Assembly: GCA_021787255.1 (NCBI GenBank)
Contig: JAJYMD010000021.1
Coordinates: forward strand, 1-5,456
DNA from: Actinomycetes bacterium
Lineage (GTDB): Bacteria > Actinomycetota > Acidimicrobiia > Acidimicrobiales > RAAP-2
Direction of reading: 5' to 3'
Length of the DNA: 5,456 bases
Below the pieces are notes generated by a model. The model saw only the letters and a list, made by a program, of their open reading frames with translations, was not told where the DNA came from and did not search any database. Positions 1 to 5,456 of this stretch are shown piece by piece (position 1 is the first letter of the stretch; every line of letters starts with the position of its first letter). The translations under genes were made by a program, and so were the position numbers.

Positions 1-89
1 AGATCAGCTGGAGCATCGCGTTGTAGCCACTCACGCACTAGGTCGCGCGTCCCAACATTTTGCGGCGTTATGAGTGAGACGGATGTCAC
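1..89 (-). CDS. N-terminal fragment of a possible STAS-like protein
   Basis: A reading frame starts at a GTG (89 down to 87) and stays open to the left window edge, giving 29 codons beginning MTSVSLITPQNVGTRDLVRE. An AAGGGG motif lies about eight bases upstream of the GTG, at 96-101 read on the minus strand, which supports the start. It begins 33 bases after the stop of the STAS/ATPase gene and in the same direction, so the two are probably cotranscribed. The short N-terminus, with a 'GTR' motif followed by an amphipathic helix, resembles the beginning of STAS-like DUF4325 proteins, which are often encoded beside GHKL ATPases. That assignment rests on very little sequence and on context. It could equally be another small regulatory protein. 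Confidence 0.45.
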   Translation of the reverse strand, partial: MTSVSLITPQNVGTRDLVREWLQRDAPAD

Positions 90-122
90 CAGAGGGCCCC
101 TTGAGCTGCGCTAACAGCCATT

Positions 123-974
123 CTAGCGGCAGGGAAGATCAGCGGCGACCAGCATACCCGGGAGTTCGGGAACCGACGACGCGGCCCCCGAAAGGTGTAA
201 GGTAGATAATTTAGCAGGGTTCCACCGCGAACTTGTGATGGATCGGCGGGCGGTCCCGCTGCGTACCACGACCTTTCCTTTCAGTTCAACTGCCTGTTTC
301 ACGGTTGTGGTCAGGCCTTGGCCTCTGCCAGCATCTGTGACCGAACTGACGAGGTACGTCAATGCGAGGGTGATGGCCTCGTGATCCGTCGCTGGGTGGT
401 TCGGCCGCGACCCTTCAAGAAAGGAACGTCGCAACCCCTTGCCCGCGTCGCCCACCGCGAAGGCAACATGGGCGTCCCGTCGGTTCGGGCGCTGCACGCA
501 AGCAGCAACGATCCCCATGGATCCGGAGTGCTCGGTTACGTTGGCTCCGAGCTCCCACAGGGCTTCGACCAGGGCATCTCGTAGGTGCGAGTTGCGGGTG
601 CGTCCTAAGCGATCCCACAAGAGATCCTGTAACGGTTGGAGCTGCTCAGAGGACGAGAACGTTCGTAGCTCGACTATGACGTCAGCAGGCCTCGGCGAAG
701 TCGTTATCGGGAGTGTACATGCCGCTCGTCCCGTGTCTTGGACAAACCGCTCGAAACCCAGGCTGGACATAAAGCTGGAAGCTGAGGCGCTTGATGGGGG
801 TAGAATTTGCAGTGGGAGCCCCTCTTGTGCCGCATGCAGGACTGCACACGCAATCCCCACGACTCCGTAGACACTTATGTGATCGACGCGCGAGAGGTCA
901 ATGCTCACTCTCCGCTTCGCGCGAGGGTCTATCGATCTGTCGAGTTCCAGATGGCCGGATCCCCGTATTTCCAT
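123..974 (-). CDS. STAS domain fused to GHKL (HATPase_c) ATPase, anti-sigma/partner-switch type
   Basis: This 283-residue cytoplasmic protein has two parts. Residues about 8-82 look like a STAS (anti-sigma antagonist) fold, with the hydrophobic strand RVSIDLSRVDHIS, the helix YGVVGIACAVLHAA and the SLGF motif. Residues about 100-283 look like a histidine-kinase-like ATPase: N-box E141-L-G-A-N145-V-T-E-H149, G1 box D176-A-G-K-G180, glycine lid GRGQGL at 216-221, and a final LPGMLVAADLP strand. No histidine phosphoacceptor or membrane segment is visible, so it is more like an anti-sigma/serine kinase (RsbW-type) or a switch ATPase than a sensor kinase. Its target is unknown. It starts 73 bases after the cas1 stop in the same direction, with no strong ribosome binding site; the frame is open further upstream but ATG 974 is the first convincing start. 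GC is lower than in cas1 (53-63% in three 60-base samples). Confidence 0.8.
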   Translation of the reverse strand: MEIRGSGHLELDRSIDPRAKRRVSIDLSRVDHISVYGVVGIACAVLHAAQEGLPLQILPPSSASASSFMSSLGFERFVQDTGRAACTLPITTSPRPADVIVELRTFSSSEQLQPLQDLLWDRLGRTRNSHLRDALVEALWELGANVTEHSGSMGIVAACVQRPNRRDAHVAFAVGDAGKGLRRSFLEGSRPNHPATDHEAITLALTYLVSSVTDAGRGQGLTTTVKQAVELKGKVVVRSGTARRSITSSRWNPAKLSTLHLSGAASSVPELPGMLVAADLPCR

Positions 975-1046
975 CGCTTGTCCACCGCCCGAGTCAGCAA
1001 CTCTACAGAAGTATGAAGCAGGGATGATGGGTCCGGCGCGGGATGC

Positions 1047-2714
1047 CTATTCGAACTTTGGTCGACCCAGTCCTTCGAGCGCCTCCCAGTGCCGCAGCGG
1101 GGGCACGTATCGCCCCGCCCGCCATGCAGACGCGGTCCCCTTGCTCACGCCGCACGCAGCCACAATCGCCGACAGCGTGACGGTCACCAACACGGCACGA
1201 ATCTCCTCAAACGCTGCGGGGTCGGCGTTCGCATGCGGGTGCTCCGCTTTCCAGCGCTCCAGCTCGTTGCGAGCCATGGCGATGGACCGTCCCCGGCGCT
1301 TGCGAGCTTCCCGGGACTGCCCAGGCTGGCGCTCCCAGCAAGCAGGGCACCGAACGTGGCGGGAGCGTGCCAGCTGTCCCCCGCAGTCCACGCAGGCGGC
1401 GAAGAGGGTCGCCGCTCGATCGGGATCTCCGGTCGCGGGCCGTCGCACAGGCTTGGACGCACGGTGCTCGCCCGTGGCCGCCTCGGCGCGTGCCCGCGCA
1501 TCCTGCGCCTTGCGGCGCCTGACAGTTGCCTGCGCGGCCGTCGCCTTCGCGTTGGTGAGCGGGGTGCTCGTCGTGAGTTTCCCGGCCACTTGGTCGGCGA
1601 GGAGGTGGGCCACCCTCTCGGCATGGGGAGCGATTGCTCGGCGCCACGTCGGCATCGTCGCCGCGAGCTCGTGAGACAGTGGTGCAGCCACCCGGACGTG
1701 GCCGTCGGAGCGCTCGATGAAGTCCCGCTTGTGGAACATGCGCTCTGAGAGCAGCTCGAGCACGAAGCGGTCCACGACGGGGCGCACCGGTTCGATGACG
1801 TCGAGAGCGAGGCTGTCCCGGCCTGCTGCGTCGGCGTGAAGCACTCCGAGCCCAGGATCAAGCCCGAGCCTGACGCAGGCGAAGCGGGCCTCGATCTCGG
1901 CGAGTCGGTAGCAGTAGTTGAGCAGCGCGTTGAGCGGGCGCTCGGCGAGCCTGTTCGTGTTCGAGGCGCCAGTGATCGCGGAGCGTCGGGAGTCGAACAC
2001 CCTCCAGTGCGGTGGGACCCGGCTGCGGTCCTTGGCGACGAAGCCGACCATGGTGGCCTCATGGTCGGCCCAAGTGGCGAAGTAGGCGGCAGCTGCCACG
2101 GCTTCGAGCTGCCGGCACGCGTCCACGTCCTCGGCGACGTCGATCCCCTCGACGAGGTCAGCGATGGTCTGGGCCGTCTCGCCGGCGCCGAACACGTCGC
2201 GGAGGACGGCCGCTTGCCCCTGGAGCTTGGCGGTGAGCAGGTAGCGGACGACGGCCAACCCGGCGGGAGATCCCATGGCCAACGCCTGCGCCCGTCGGAT
2301 CCGCGCGTCGTCGCGGCCAGGTGGTGACGCACCCAGCAGCACGTCGCCGGCTCGGAGCACGACGACGGCCGTACCCTGGGCTTTACACCACGCCAGGGCT
2401 TCGGTCGTGAGGAACCCCTCGCCAGCGACGACCAGGCGCTCGGGTGCCATGACCTTCGCATACCGCCGCTCCCGGCCGTGCTCGGCCAACCCGTCTCGGA
2501 CGGCGAGCGCCCCGTGCTCGACCGTGATGCGGACGCCGAAGCCATCGGCCACCACGACCCGGCCGTCACCGTCCGCGCCGTAGGTGAGGGCGGCGGCGTC
2601 GCCCCGGTCGGCCGCGTCCTCGGGTAAGAGCGCCGGACCCTCCGAGACGACGCGGACCGAAGGATGCCGCGGAGCCGGCGAAGTCTGCGCGGCAGTAGCG
2701 TGCCGTTCGTCCAT
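1047..2714 (-). CDS. cas1: Solitary Cas1 integrase with C-terminal zinc ribbon and helix-turn-helix
   Basis: This is a metal-dependent DNA integrase of the Cas1 family, 555 residues against the usual roughly 300-340. Residues about 43-140 match the N-terminal beta domain (VVVADGFGVRITVEHGAL, ERLVVAGEGFLTTEAL, then RIRRAQ). Residues about 150-375 match the helical catalytic domain. The likely metal ligands are E204 in QLEAVAAAAYF, H293 in GVLHAD, and D305/E308 in SLALDVIEPVRPVVD, by motif alignment with E. coli E141, H208, D218/D221. A basic, alanine-rich linker (about 385-435) leads to a zinc ribbon, C441-x2-C444 and C456-x2-C459, then a helix-turn-helix at about 512-545 (AIVAACGVSKGTASAWRAG) ending HWEALEGL. 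The start is ATG 2714, with GGAGGTG seven bases upstream. No cas2, cas4, effector or array is in the window. Casposon Cas1 proteins also carry C-terminal HTH domains, but this one is not shown to be a casposase. The Cas1 assignment is firm; the biological role is open. Confidence 0.93.
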   Translation of the reverse strand: MDERHATAAQTSPAPRHPSVRVVSEGPALLPEDAADRGDAAALTYGADGDGRVVVADGFGVRITVEHGALAVRDGLAEHGRERRYAKVMAPERLVVAGEGFLTTEALAWCKAQGTAVVVLRAGDVLLGASPPGRDDARIRRAQALAMGSPAGLAVVRYLLTAKLQGQAAVLRDVFGAGETAQTIADLVEGIDVAEDVDACRQLEAVAAAAYFATWADHEATMVGFVAKDRSRVPPHWRVFDSRRSAITGASNTNRLAERPLNALLNYCYRLAEIEARFACVRLGLDPGLGVLHADAAGRDSLALDVIEPVRPVVDRFVLELLSERMFHKRDFIERSDGHVRVAAPLSHELAATMPTWRRAIAPHAERVAHLLADQVAGKLTTSTPLTNAKATAAQATVRRRKAQDARARAEAATGEHRASKPVRRPATGDPDRAATLFAACVDCGGQLARSRHVRCPACWERQPGQSREARKRRGRSIAMARNELERWKAEHPHANADPAAFEEIRAVLVTVTLSAIVAACGVSKGTASAWRAGRYVPPLRHWEALEGLGRPKFE

Positions 2715-2721
2715 GGAGCAA

Positions 2722-2728
2722 CACCTCC
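2722..2728 (-). promoter_or_regulatory. Strong ribosome binding site of cas1
   Basis: Read on the minus strand this is GGAGGTG, an almost perfect Shine-Dalgarno sequence, seven bases before ATG 2714. It fixes the start of cas1 and rules out the longer overlapping frames that run through the same region. It lies ten bases downstream (in transcript order) of the hairpin at 2738-2767, so the hairpin could affect initiation. Confidence 0.8.
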
Positions 2729-2737
2729 GTGGGCCAC

Positions 2738-2783
2738 GCCGGGGGCTGCCGTAAACAGCGCCCCGGCACTTTCGTTTGCCGGG
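2738..2783 (-). promoter_or_regulatory. Mutually exclusive hairpins in the cas1 leader
   Basis: Two inverted repeats share one arm. In the transcript of cas1, CCCGGCA (2783-2777) can pair with TGCCGGG (2768-2762) across an eight-base loop. Alternatively GCCGGGG-c-GCTG (2767-2756) can pair with CAGC-CCCCGGC (2748-2738) across a seven-base loop, giving eleven base pairs with one bulged C. The segment 2762-2767 belongs to both, so only one can form at a time. This has the layout of an attenuator or translation switch ten bases before the cas1 ribosome binding site. No run of T follows, so it is not a classical intrinsic terminator. It does not match a riboswitch class that I recognise. In a GC-rich genome some such pairing arises by chance. 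Confidence 0.4.
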
Positions 2784-2797
2784 ACCAAGCTACCTCT

Positions 2798-2857
2798 CGG
2801 GTGTGGTGACCTCCAGTGTCGATGACACCCGGGGAGCCCCGCTCGCTGCTGCTGGAG
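2798..2857 (-). terminator. Inverted repeats downstream of the HTH gene, possible weak terminator
   Basis: Directly after the stop of the minus-strand HTH gene there are nested inverted repeats: CTCCAG (2811-2816) with CTGGAG (2852-2857), GTGTC (2816-2820) with GACAC (2824-2828), and CGGGTGT (2798-2804) with ACACCCG (2825-2831). They are partly incompatible with each other. No T-tract follows, so an intrinsic terminator of the usual kind is not supported. They may instead be processing or binding sites, or chance. Confidence 0.25.
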
Positions 2858-3541
2858 TCAGCCGCGAGAGACCGGCGGGAGGAACCCTTTCGCCCTGGCA
2901 CGTCGGACCCATCCGGCGGCCGTGTTCCTAGCGCAGCCGTACTCCTCTGCGATGGTCTGGGTCGGCGCTCTCGATTCTGCACGTTGGAGTTCCGAGTAGC
3001 GCCGCGCGACAGAGCGATAGAGGTCGTCCCCGTGGCCGGCGCGCCCTGGGCGCTTACGGTCGGGCCGTCTCACGGCTGAATCGCCCCCGGCGCGTGCGAG
3101 CGTCCGACGCACCGTGTCGGCGACCGCGAGCCAGGTCGCCCAGGGGAACTTGCTCAGGGTTCGAGACACGTGGGATCCGTAGCCGGTCAGGGTGATCGAG
3201 CACGCGTGCGGCTCGGATGATCGGTAGCGGACGTCGAGCCGAGCCAGGCGAAGGGGACCGGTCGCCGGAACCTCTTTGTGGACGAGGTCGAGGCGGACGA
3301 CCAGCTCGCCTCTACCCCCGACGCTCACCCATGGGTCCGGCTCGCGGGGCGAGGAGGCGATGAGCTCATAGGAGCGCAGGCCCCACGCGCCGATCGGTTG
3401 GTGGACCAGGTGTCCCGGTGGGGTCTTCGTACGCCCCGGCACGCCCTTCGGCACCCGGCGGAGGATACCCGAAATACAACGGTACGGACCGTAGAAGCCC
3501 GATCCGTGCTTTGAACTCGCAACGGAATGCCCAGTTTTCAT
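2858..3541 (-). CDS. Hypothetical protein with C-terminal helix-turn-helix
   Basis: About 227 residues if it starts at ATG 3541. The middle part (about 50-145) is a mixed strand-rich region, GAWGLRSYELIASSP ... PWATWLAVADTVRR, followed by a basic linker and a C-terminal helix-turn-helix at 193-221 (PTQTIAEEYG, then RNTAAGWVRRARAKGFLPP). The C-terminal motif is common in actinobacterial proteins of unknown function found on plasmids and integrated elements; the function is not known to me. The start is uncertain: ATG 3565, GTG 3454 and GTG 3442 are in frame, none has a clear ribosome binding site, and the first 35 or so residues look less gene-like than the rest. The gene lies 143 bases upstream of cas1 in the same direction and is divergent from the excisionase-like gene, so it may be the local regulator of one or both. 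Confidence 0.7.
   Translation of the reverse strand: MKTGHSVASSKHGSGFYGPYRCISGILRRVPKGVPGRTKTPPGHLVHQPIGAWGLRSYELIASSPREPDPWVSVGGRGELVVRLDLVHKEVPATGPLRLARLDVRYRSSEPHACSITLTGYGSHVSRTLSKFPWATWLAVADTVRRTLARAGGDSAVRRPDRKRPGRAGHGDDLYRSVARRYSELQRAESRAPTQTIAEEYGCARNTAAGWVRRARAKGFLPPVSRG
3479..3492. promoter_or_regulatory. Inverted repeat near the divergent start region, possible operator
   Basis: ACGGT-ACGG-ACCGT is a five-base inverted repeat with a four-base centre. It sits in an AT-richer stretch (about 3465-3545) between the start of the minus-strand HTH gene and the plus-strand operon. If the HTH gene starts at GTG 3454 or 3442 the repeat is intergenic and well placed as a shared operator; if it starts at ATG 3541 it lies within the coding region. 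A plus-strand TTGAAC at 3511-3516 could be a -35 box, but the -10 candidate (TTTCAT, 3536-3541) is poor and the spacing is 19 bases. Confidence 0.25.
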
Positions 3542-3571
3542 CCACGGGTCTCGGCGGGCCTTCATGGATGC

Positions 3572-3883
3572 ATGACGAAGGCAACCGCATCTCGTCCGAG
3601 CGACGACCCGCTCGCGATCTCGCGCGAAGAGGCGGCGCGCCGTCTCGGGATCGGCTTGGAGACGCTGCGGCAGCTCATCATCACCGGGCGCCTGCCAGTC
3701 GTGAAGGCGGGCAGGCGCCTCCTCGTCCCCCTCGCCGGGCTCCACGCGTTCCTCGATCCGACTTCGGCGCTCGGCACGAGGGACGACGAGCCGAACCTGA
3801 CAGCCGTCTCGACATCCACCGACGTCGCTTCGACGTGGCGATCCGGCGAGCGCCACCGGGAGCCCGGCGATGCCCGCGCCTGA
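3572..3883 (+). CDS. Excisionase-like / MerR-type HTH DNA-binding protein
   Basis: A 103-residue protein whose residues 15-62 form the winged helix-turn-helix of the excisionase (HTH_17, BldC/Xis-like) family: AISREEAARRLGIGLETLRQ, then a wing with LPVVKAGRRLLVPLAGLHAFLD. Such proteins bind and bend DNA at attachment sites or promoters and often control excision or transcription of integrated elements. The tail after residue 65 is low-complexity and probably disordered. ATG 3572 is preferred over in-frame ATG 3527 because it gives the usual family N-terminus and leaves space for the divergent start region, although no strong ribosome binding site is seen for either. It is the first gene of the plus-strand operon and overlaps the next gene by 14 bases. 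Confidence 0.8.
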   Translation: MTKATASRPSDDPLAISREEAARRLGIGLETLRQLIITGRLPVVKAGRRLLVPLAGLHAFLDPTSALGTRDDEPNLTAVSTSTDVASTWRSGERHREPGDARA

Positions 3884-4451
3884 TCTCCCGCGCTCGCTCC
3901 GTCGCGCCGCCAGCCGAGCTGGCACGCCCTCGCAGCGCCTGCTCGACGCAGCCGAGATCGGTCTGCTCACGCGCGGCAACACGCAGCCGGGCACGGCTGG
4001 ACGACGTGCCGTGGATCGCGTTACCTATTTGCGTCGGCGCGAGGCGGAGCCGACACTCCCGCCCCGAGAGGCTGCCGGTCATCGCGTCGCGGGATCGGGA
4101 CCCCGGGTGGTCACCTTCTACACGAGCGATCCGCCGAGGCGGATCACGCTCCAAGGGGAAGGCGTCACCGTTCGCGATGTGAAGCGTGGTGGTGTCTACC
4201 TGCACGGCATCCGGACACTGATCGCAGAGCTCCGACGCCACCCGGACCAGGCCGAGCGGATCAAGCGCCGATGGGAGTCACAGGTCCGCCGCAGAGCTCC
4301 GATCGCCGGATACCCGCTCCTTGCCACAGCCACAGCTGCGATCGCGCTTGCGGACCAGGACCGCCAGAGCGGCGAAGACCCGGTGTTCGACTCGGGCCGC
4401 TCTCGCCCCGGTCGTCGCCGACGTCGTCCATCTCGGAGGCACCGCCCATGA
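3870..4451 (+). CDS. Hypothetical protein with arginine-rich C-terminus
   Basis: 193 residues, no recognised domain. The N-terminal 80 residues are basic and likely flexible. Residues about 79-118 look like a small beta/alpha unit (RVVTFYTSDPPRRITLQGEG, then GGVYLHGIRTLIAEL). Residues about 119-165 are helical (RRHPDQAERIKRRWESQVRR, then PIAGYPLLATATAAIALADQ). The last 18 residues are almost entirely arginine, proline, serine and histidine, suggesting nucleic acid binding. The start lies inside the excisionase-like gene and the stop overlaps the HNH gene start as ATGA, so translation is probably coupled. No signal peptide or membrane helix is apparent. The function is not known; context suggests an accessory of a mobile element. 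Base use fits that of its neighbours. Confidence 0.65.
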   Translation: MPAPDLPRSLRRAASRAGTPSQRLLDAAEIGLLTRGNTQPGTAGRRAVDRVTYLRRREAEPTLPPREAAGHRVAGSGPRVVTFYTSDPPRRITLQGEGVTVRDVKRGGVYLHGIRTLIAELRRHPDQAERIKRRWESQVRRRAPIAGYPLLATATAAIALADQDRQSGEDPVFDSGRSRPGRRRRRPSRRHRP

Positions 4452-4801
4452 GCGCGGCACGTGACCTGGGTCCGTGCGCGTTCTGCGGCAGGCCGGCCGA
4501 GGAGCGCCATCACTTCACGGCCCGCCTTACGGCGGACGGCCCCTACCTCGACCCCGAGGCGACGATCCCGCTCTGCCGTCGTCACCATGCCACCGAGACG
4601 GCCCTGTGGCGCGAGCCGGAGGTGGGACTGGACGCGATCGGAGACCCGACGCTCGCTCGCGCCGCGCGCACCACCTGGATGCTCGGCCGCTTCGCCGACC
4701 TCGACCGCCCGGCGTCACCAGCCGTCCTTCGGTCGTTCCACCTGGTGCTCGTGCGCATCGCCGATAGCGTCGTGCGGCTGACCTCTCAGGAGGCGGCGTG
4801 A
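4448..4801 (+). CDS. Small HNH-type zinc-finger nuclease-like protein
   Basis: 117 residues. The N-terminal half has the ordered cysteine/histidine pattern of an HNH (beta-beta-alpha metal) fold: C10-A-F-C13-G, E19-R-H21-H22 as the likely catalytic region, then PLC43-R-R-H46-H47. The spacing fits a zinc-stapled HNH endonuclease, so metal-dependent DNA cleavage is likely in principle. The C-terminal half (about 66-113) is helical and has no recognised domain. The start is supported by GGAGG at 4435-4439, eight bases before ATG 4448, and by the four-base ATGA overlap with the upstream gene. No Arg/Glu-rich phage terminase signature is visible, so whether it nicks, restricts or acts in packaging is not known. 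HNH proteins occur in many mobile elements, including casposons. Confidence 0.75.
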   Translation: MSAARDLGPCAFCGRPAEERHHFTARLTADGPYLDPEATIPLCRRHHATETALWREPEVGLDAIGDPTLARAARTTWMLGRFADLDRPASPAVLRSFHLVLVRIADSVVRLTSQEAA

Positions 4802-5456
4802 TGACCCCGCGGCGCGTGAACGTCCATTGCGCCCCGCCACGCGGAGACGTCTCCCGATTCCGAGCAGAGCGGACCGCGCCTGCGGCCGAGCGCTTCGGCG
4901 AGCGTGCCGCAGTCGTTCTTGTGGCTTCGGCGGAGCGGGGTGCGGTCCCCGAGCGCTTCGGTCTCGGCGTCGCCCTCGCCGTCGTCGGACCGAGCCTCCT
5001 CGGCGCACAGCTCGTCGTCGACGACGACGTCAGTTCACGTGCGCCTGGGACCCTCGAAGCGCTGGCGCACTCGGCTGGGTCGGAGGCGCTGCCGACGCCC
5101 GGGGGCGCCCGGCCGCTCCGAGTCGTGACGCTCCGAGAGCTCTGCCACCCCTCCGAGGGGCTTCTCATCCGGCGGACCTATCGCGGCGGGGGCTGGCTCG
5201 TGACCGCGGACGAGGGTCGCTCGCTCGGCCTGCTGGCCGAGTGGTGGGCGCCCGCACGTGGGCGGTTCAACGGCGGCTTCTCGCTCGGGCTGCCCGGCTG
5301 CGGGAAGCACACGACCTGGACCGATGCCAAAGGCCGGACCTGCTCGGGCTGGCGAGCCGACCTGCACACCCCTCCCATCCGGGTGAAGGCGATGGGCGAC
5401 CACGGCCTGTGGGCCGAGTACGTCCGAGCCGGCAGGGGTGGCCGGACGCTTAAGAA
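4801..5456 (+). CDS. Unknown protein, open to the right edge (partial)
   Basis: Starting at ATG 4801 the frame is open for 218 codons plus two bases and has no stop before the window ends, so the C-terminus is missing. AGGAGG at 4788-4793, seven bases upstream, and the one-base TGATG overlap with the HNH gene make the start convincing. The N-terminal 100 residues are alanine/valine rich (AAVVLVASAERG, FGLGVALAVVGPSLLGAQLVVDDD). Residues about 105-218 look more globular, with RPLRVVTLRELCHPSEGLLI, YRGGGWLVTADEGRSLG and FNGGFSLGLPGCGKH. The GLPGCGKHTT stretch resembles a Walker A by eye, but the position of the K and lack of upstream beta/hydrophobic context make this doubtful. No family was recognised. 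Another, shorter plus-strand frame through this region ends near 5453 and is judged a shadow. Confidence 0.65.
   Translation, partial: MTPRRVNVHCAPPRGDVSRFRAERTAPAAERFGERAAVVLVASAERGAVPERFGLGVALAVVGPSLLGAQLVVDDDVSSRAPGTLEALAHSAGSEALPTPGGARPLRVVTLRELCHPSEGLLIRRTYRGGGWLVTADEGRSLGLLAEWWAPARGRFNGGFSLGLPGCGKHTTWTDAKGRTCSGWRADLHTPPIRVKAMGDHGLWAEYVRAGRGGRTLK

Noticed and set aside
901..1674. Plus-strand frame spanning the cas1 3' end and STAS start
   Set aside because: Crosses two well supported genes on the other strand, and its product has low-complexity composition.
1836..2327. Plus-strand open frame opposite cas1
   Set aside because: Antisense shadow typical of GC-rich coding DNA; no ribosome binding site or domain.
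1184..2788. Long minus-strand frame (534 codons) through cas1
   Set aside because: Frame-shifted shadow of cas1 with serine/arginine/proline-rich, non-globular translation; cas1 has clear family motifs and a strong ribosome binding site.
3500..3530. tRNA or tRNA 3'-end attachment site remnant (minus strand GAGTTCAAAGC)
   Set aside because: Resembles a T-loop, but the flanking five-base stem does not pair and no acceptor or anticodon arm is present.
3542..3994. Extension of the minus-strand HTH frame upstream to 3994
   Set aside because: This part runs antisense through the excisionase-like gene and the next gene and has no recognisable protein features.
4888..4961. Repeated GAGCGCTTCGG (4888-4898 and 4951-4961)
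   Set aside because: Two copies of an eleven-base word encoding ERFG in frame; no further similarity around them, so likely codon-level chance.
4827..5453. Plus-strand frame ending at 5453
   Set aside because: Arginine-rich shadow in another frame of the gene that starts at 4801, which has the ribosome binding site and overlap.
1..5456. CRISPR array associated with cas1
   Set aside because: No regularly spaced direct repeats of 20-40 bases were seen by eye on reading the whole window.

Overview
The window is high-GC DNA with GC-rich codon use, ATG/GTG starts, tightly overlapping genes and good Shine-Dalgarno motifs. Gene style (a C-terminal 'NTAAGWVRRARxxGFLPP' helix-turn-helix protein, MerR-type excisionase-like protein, small HNH protein) suggests an actinobacterium or a related high-GC soil lineage. 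That is an inference from style and not a phylogenetic result. No rRNA, tRNA or CRISPR array was seen.

Left half, minus strand. From right to left there is a helix-turn-helix protein of unknown function (2858-3541), then a solitary cas1 (1047-2714), then a STAS plus GHKL-ATPase fusion (123-974), then the first 29 codons of another gene (1-89) that may be STAS-like. The Cas1 has the complete integrase fold signature, including a plausible active site. It carries a C-terminal extension with a four-cysteine zinc ribbon and a helix-turn-helix, and no cas2, cas4, effector gene or repeat array lies within the window. Its 143-base leader is full of inverted repeats, two of which are mutually exclusive, followed by a strong GGAGGTG ribosome binding site. 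The STAS/ATPase gene has visibly lower GC than cas1, so the left edge is compositionally mosaic.

Right half, plus strand. A divergent, translationally coupled operon starts at 3572: an excisionase-like HTH protein, a 193-residue unknown with an arginine-rich tail, a 117-residue HNH-type zinc protein, and an unknown gene that runs off the right edge (4801-5456). Adjacent genes overlap by 14, 4 and 1 bases. This looks like the control and accessory cassette of an integrative element or plasmid.

Together the window reads as part of a mobile or accessory region in which a lone Cas1 may serve as a DNA integrase (casposase-like or an uncharacterised role), next to a partner-switching-type signalling pair. 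The link between Cas1, the STAS/ATPase pair and the divergent operon is a hypothesis from proximity alone.
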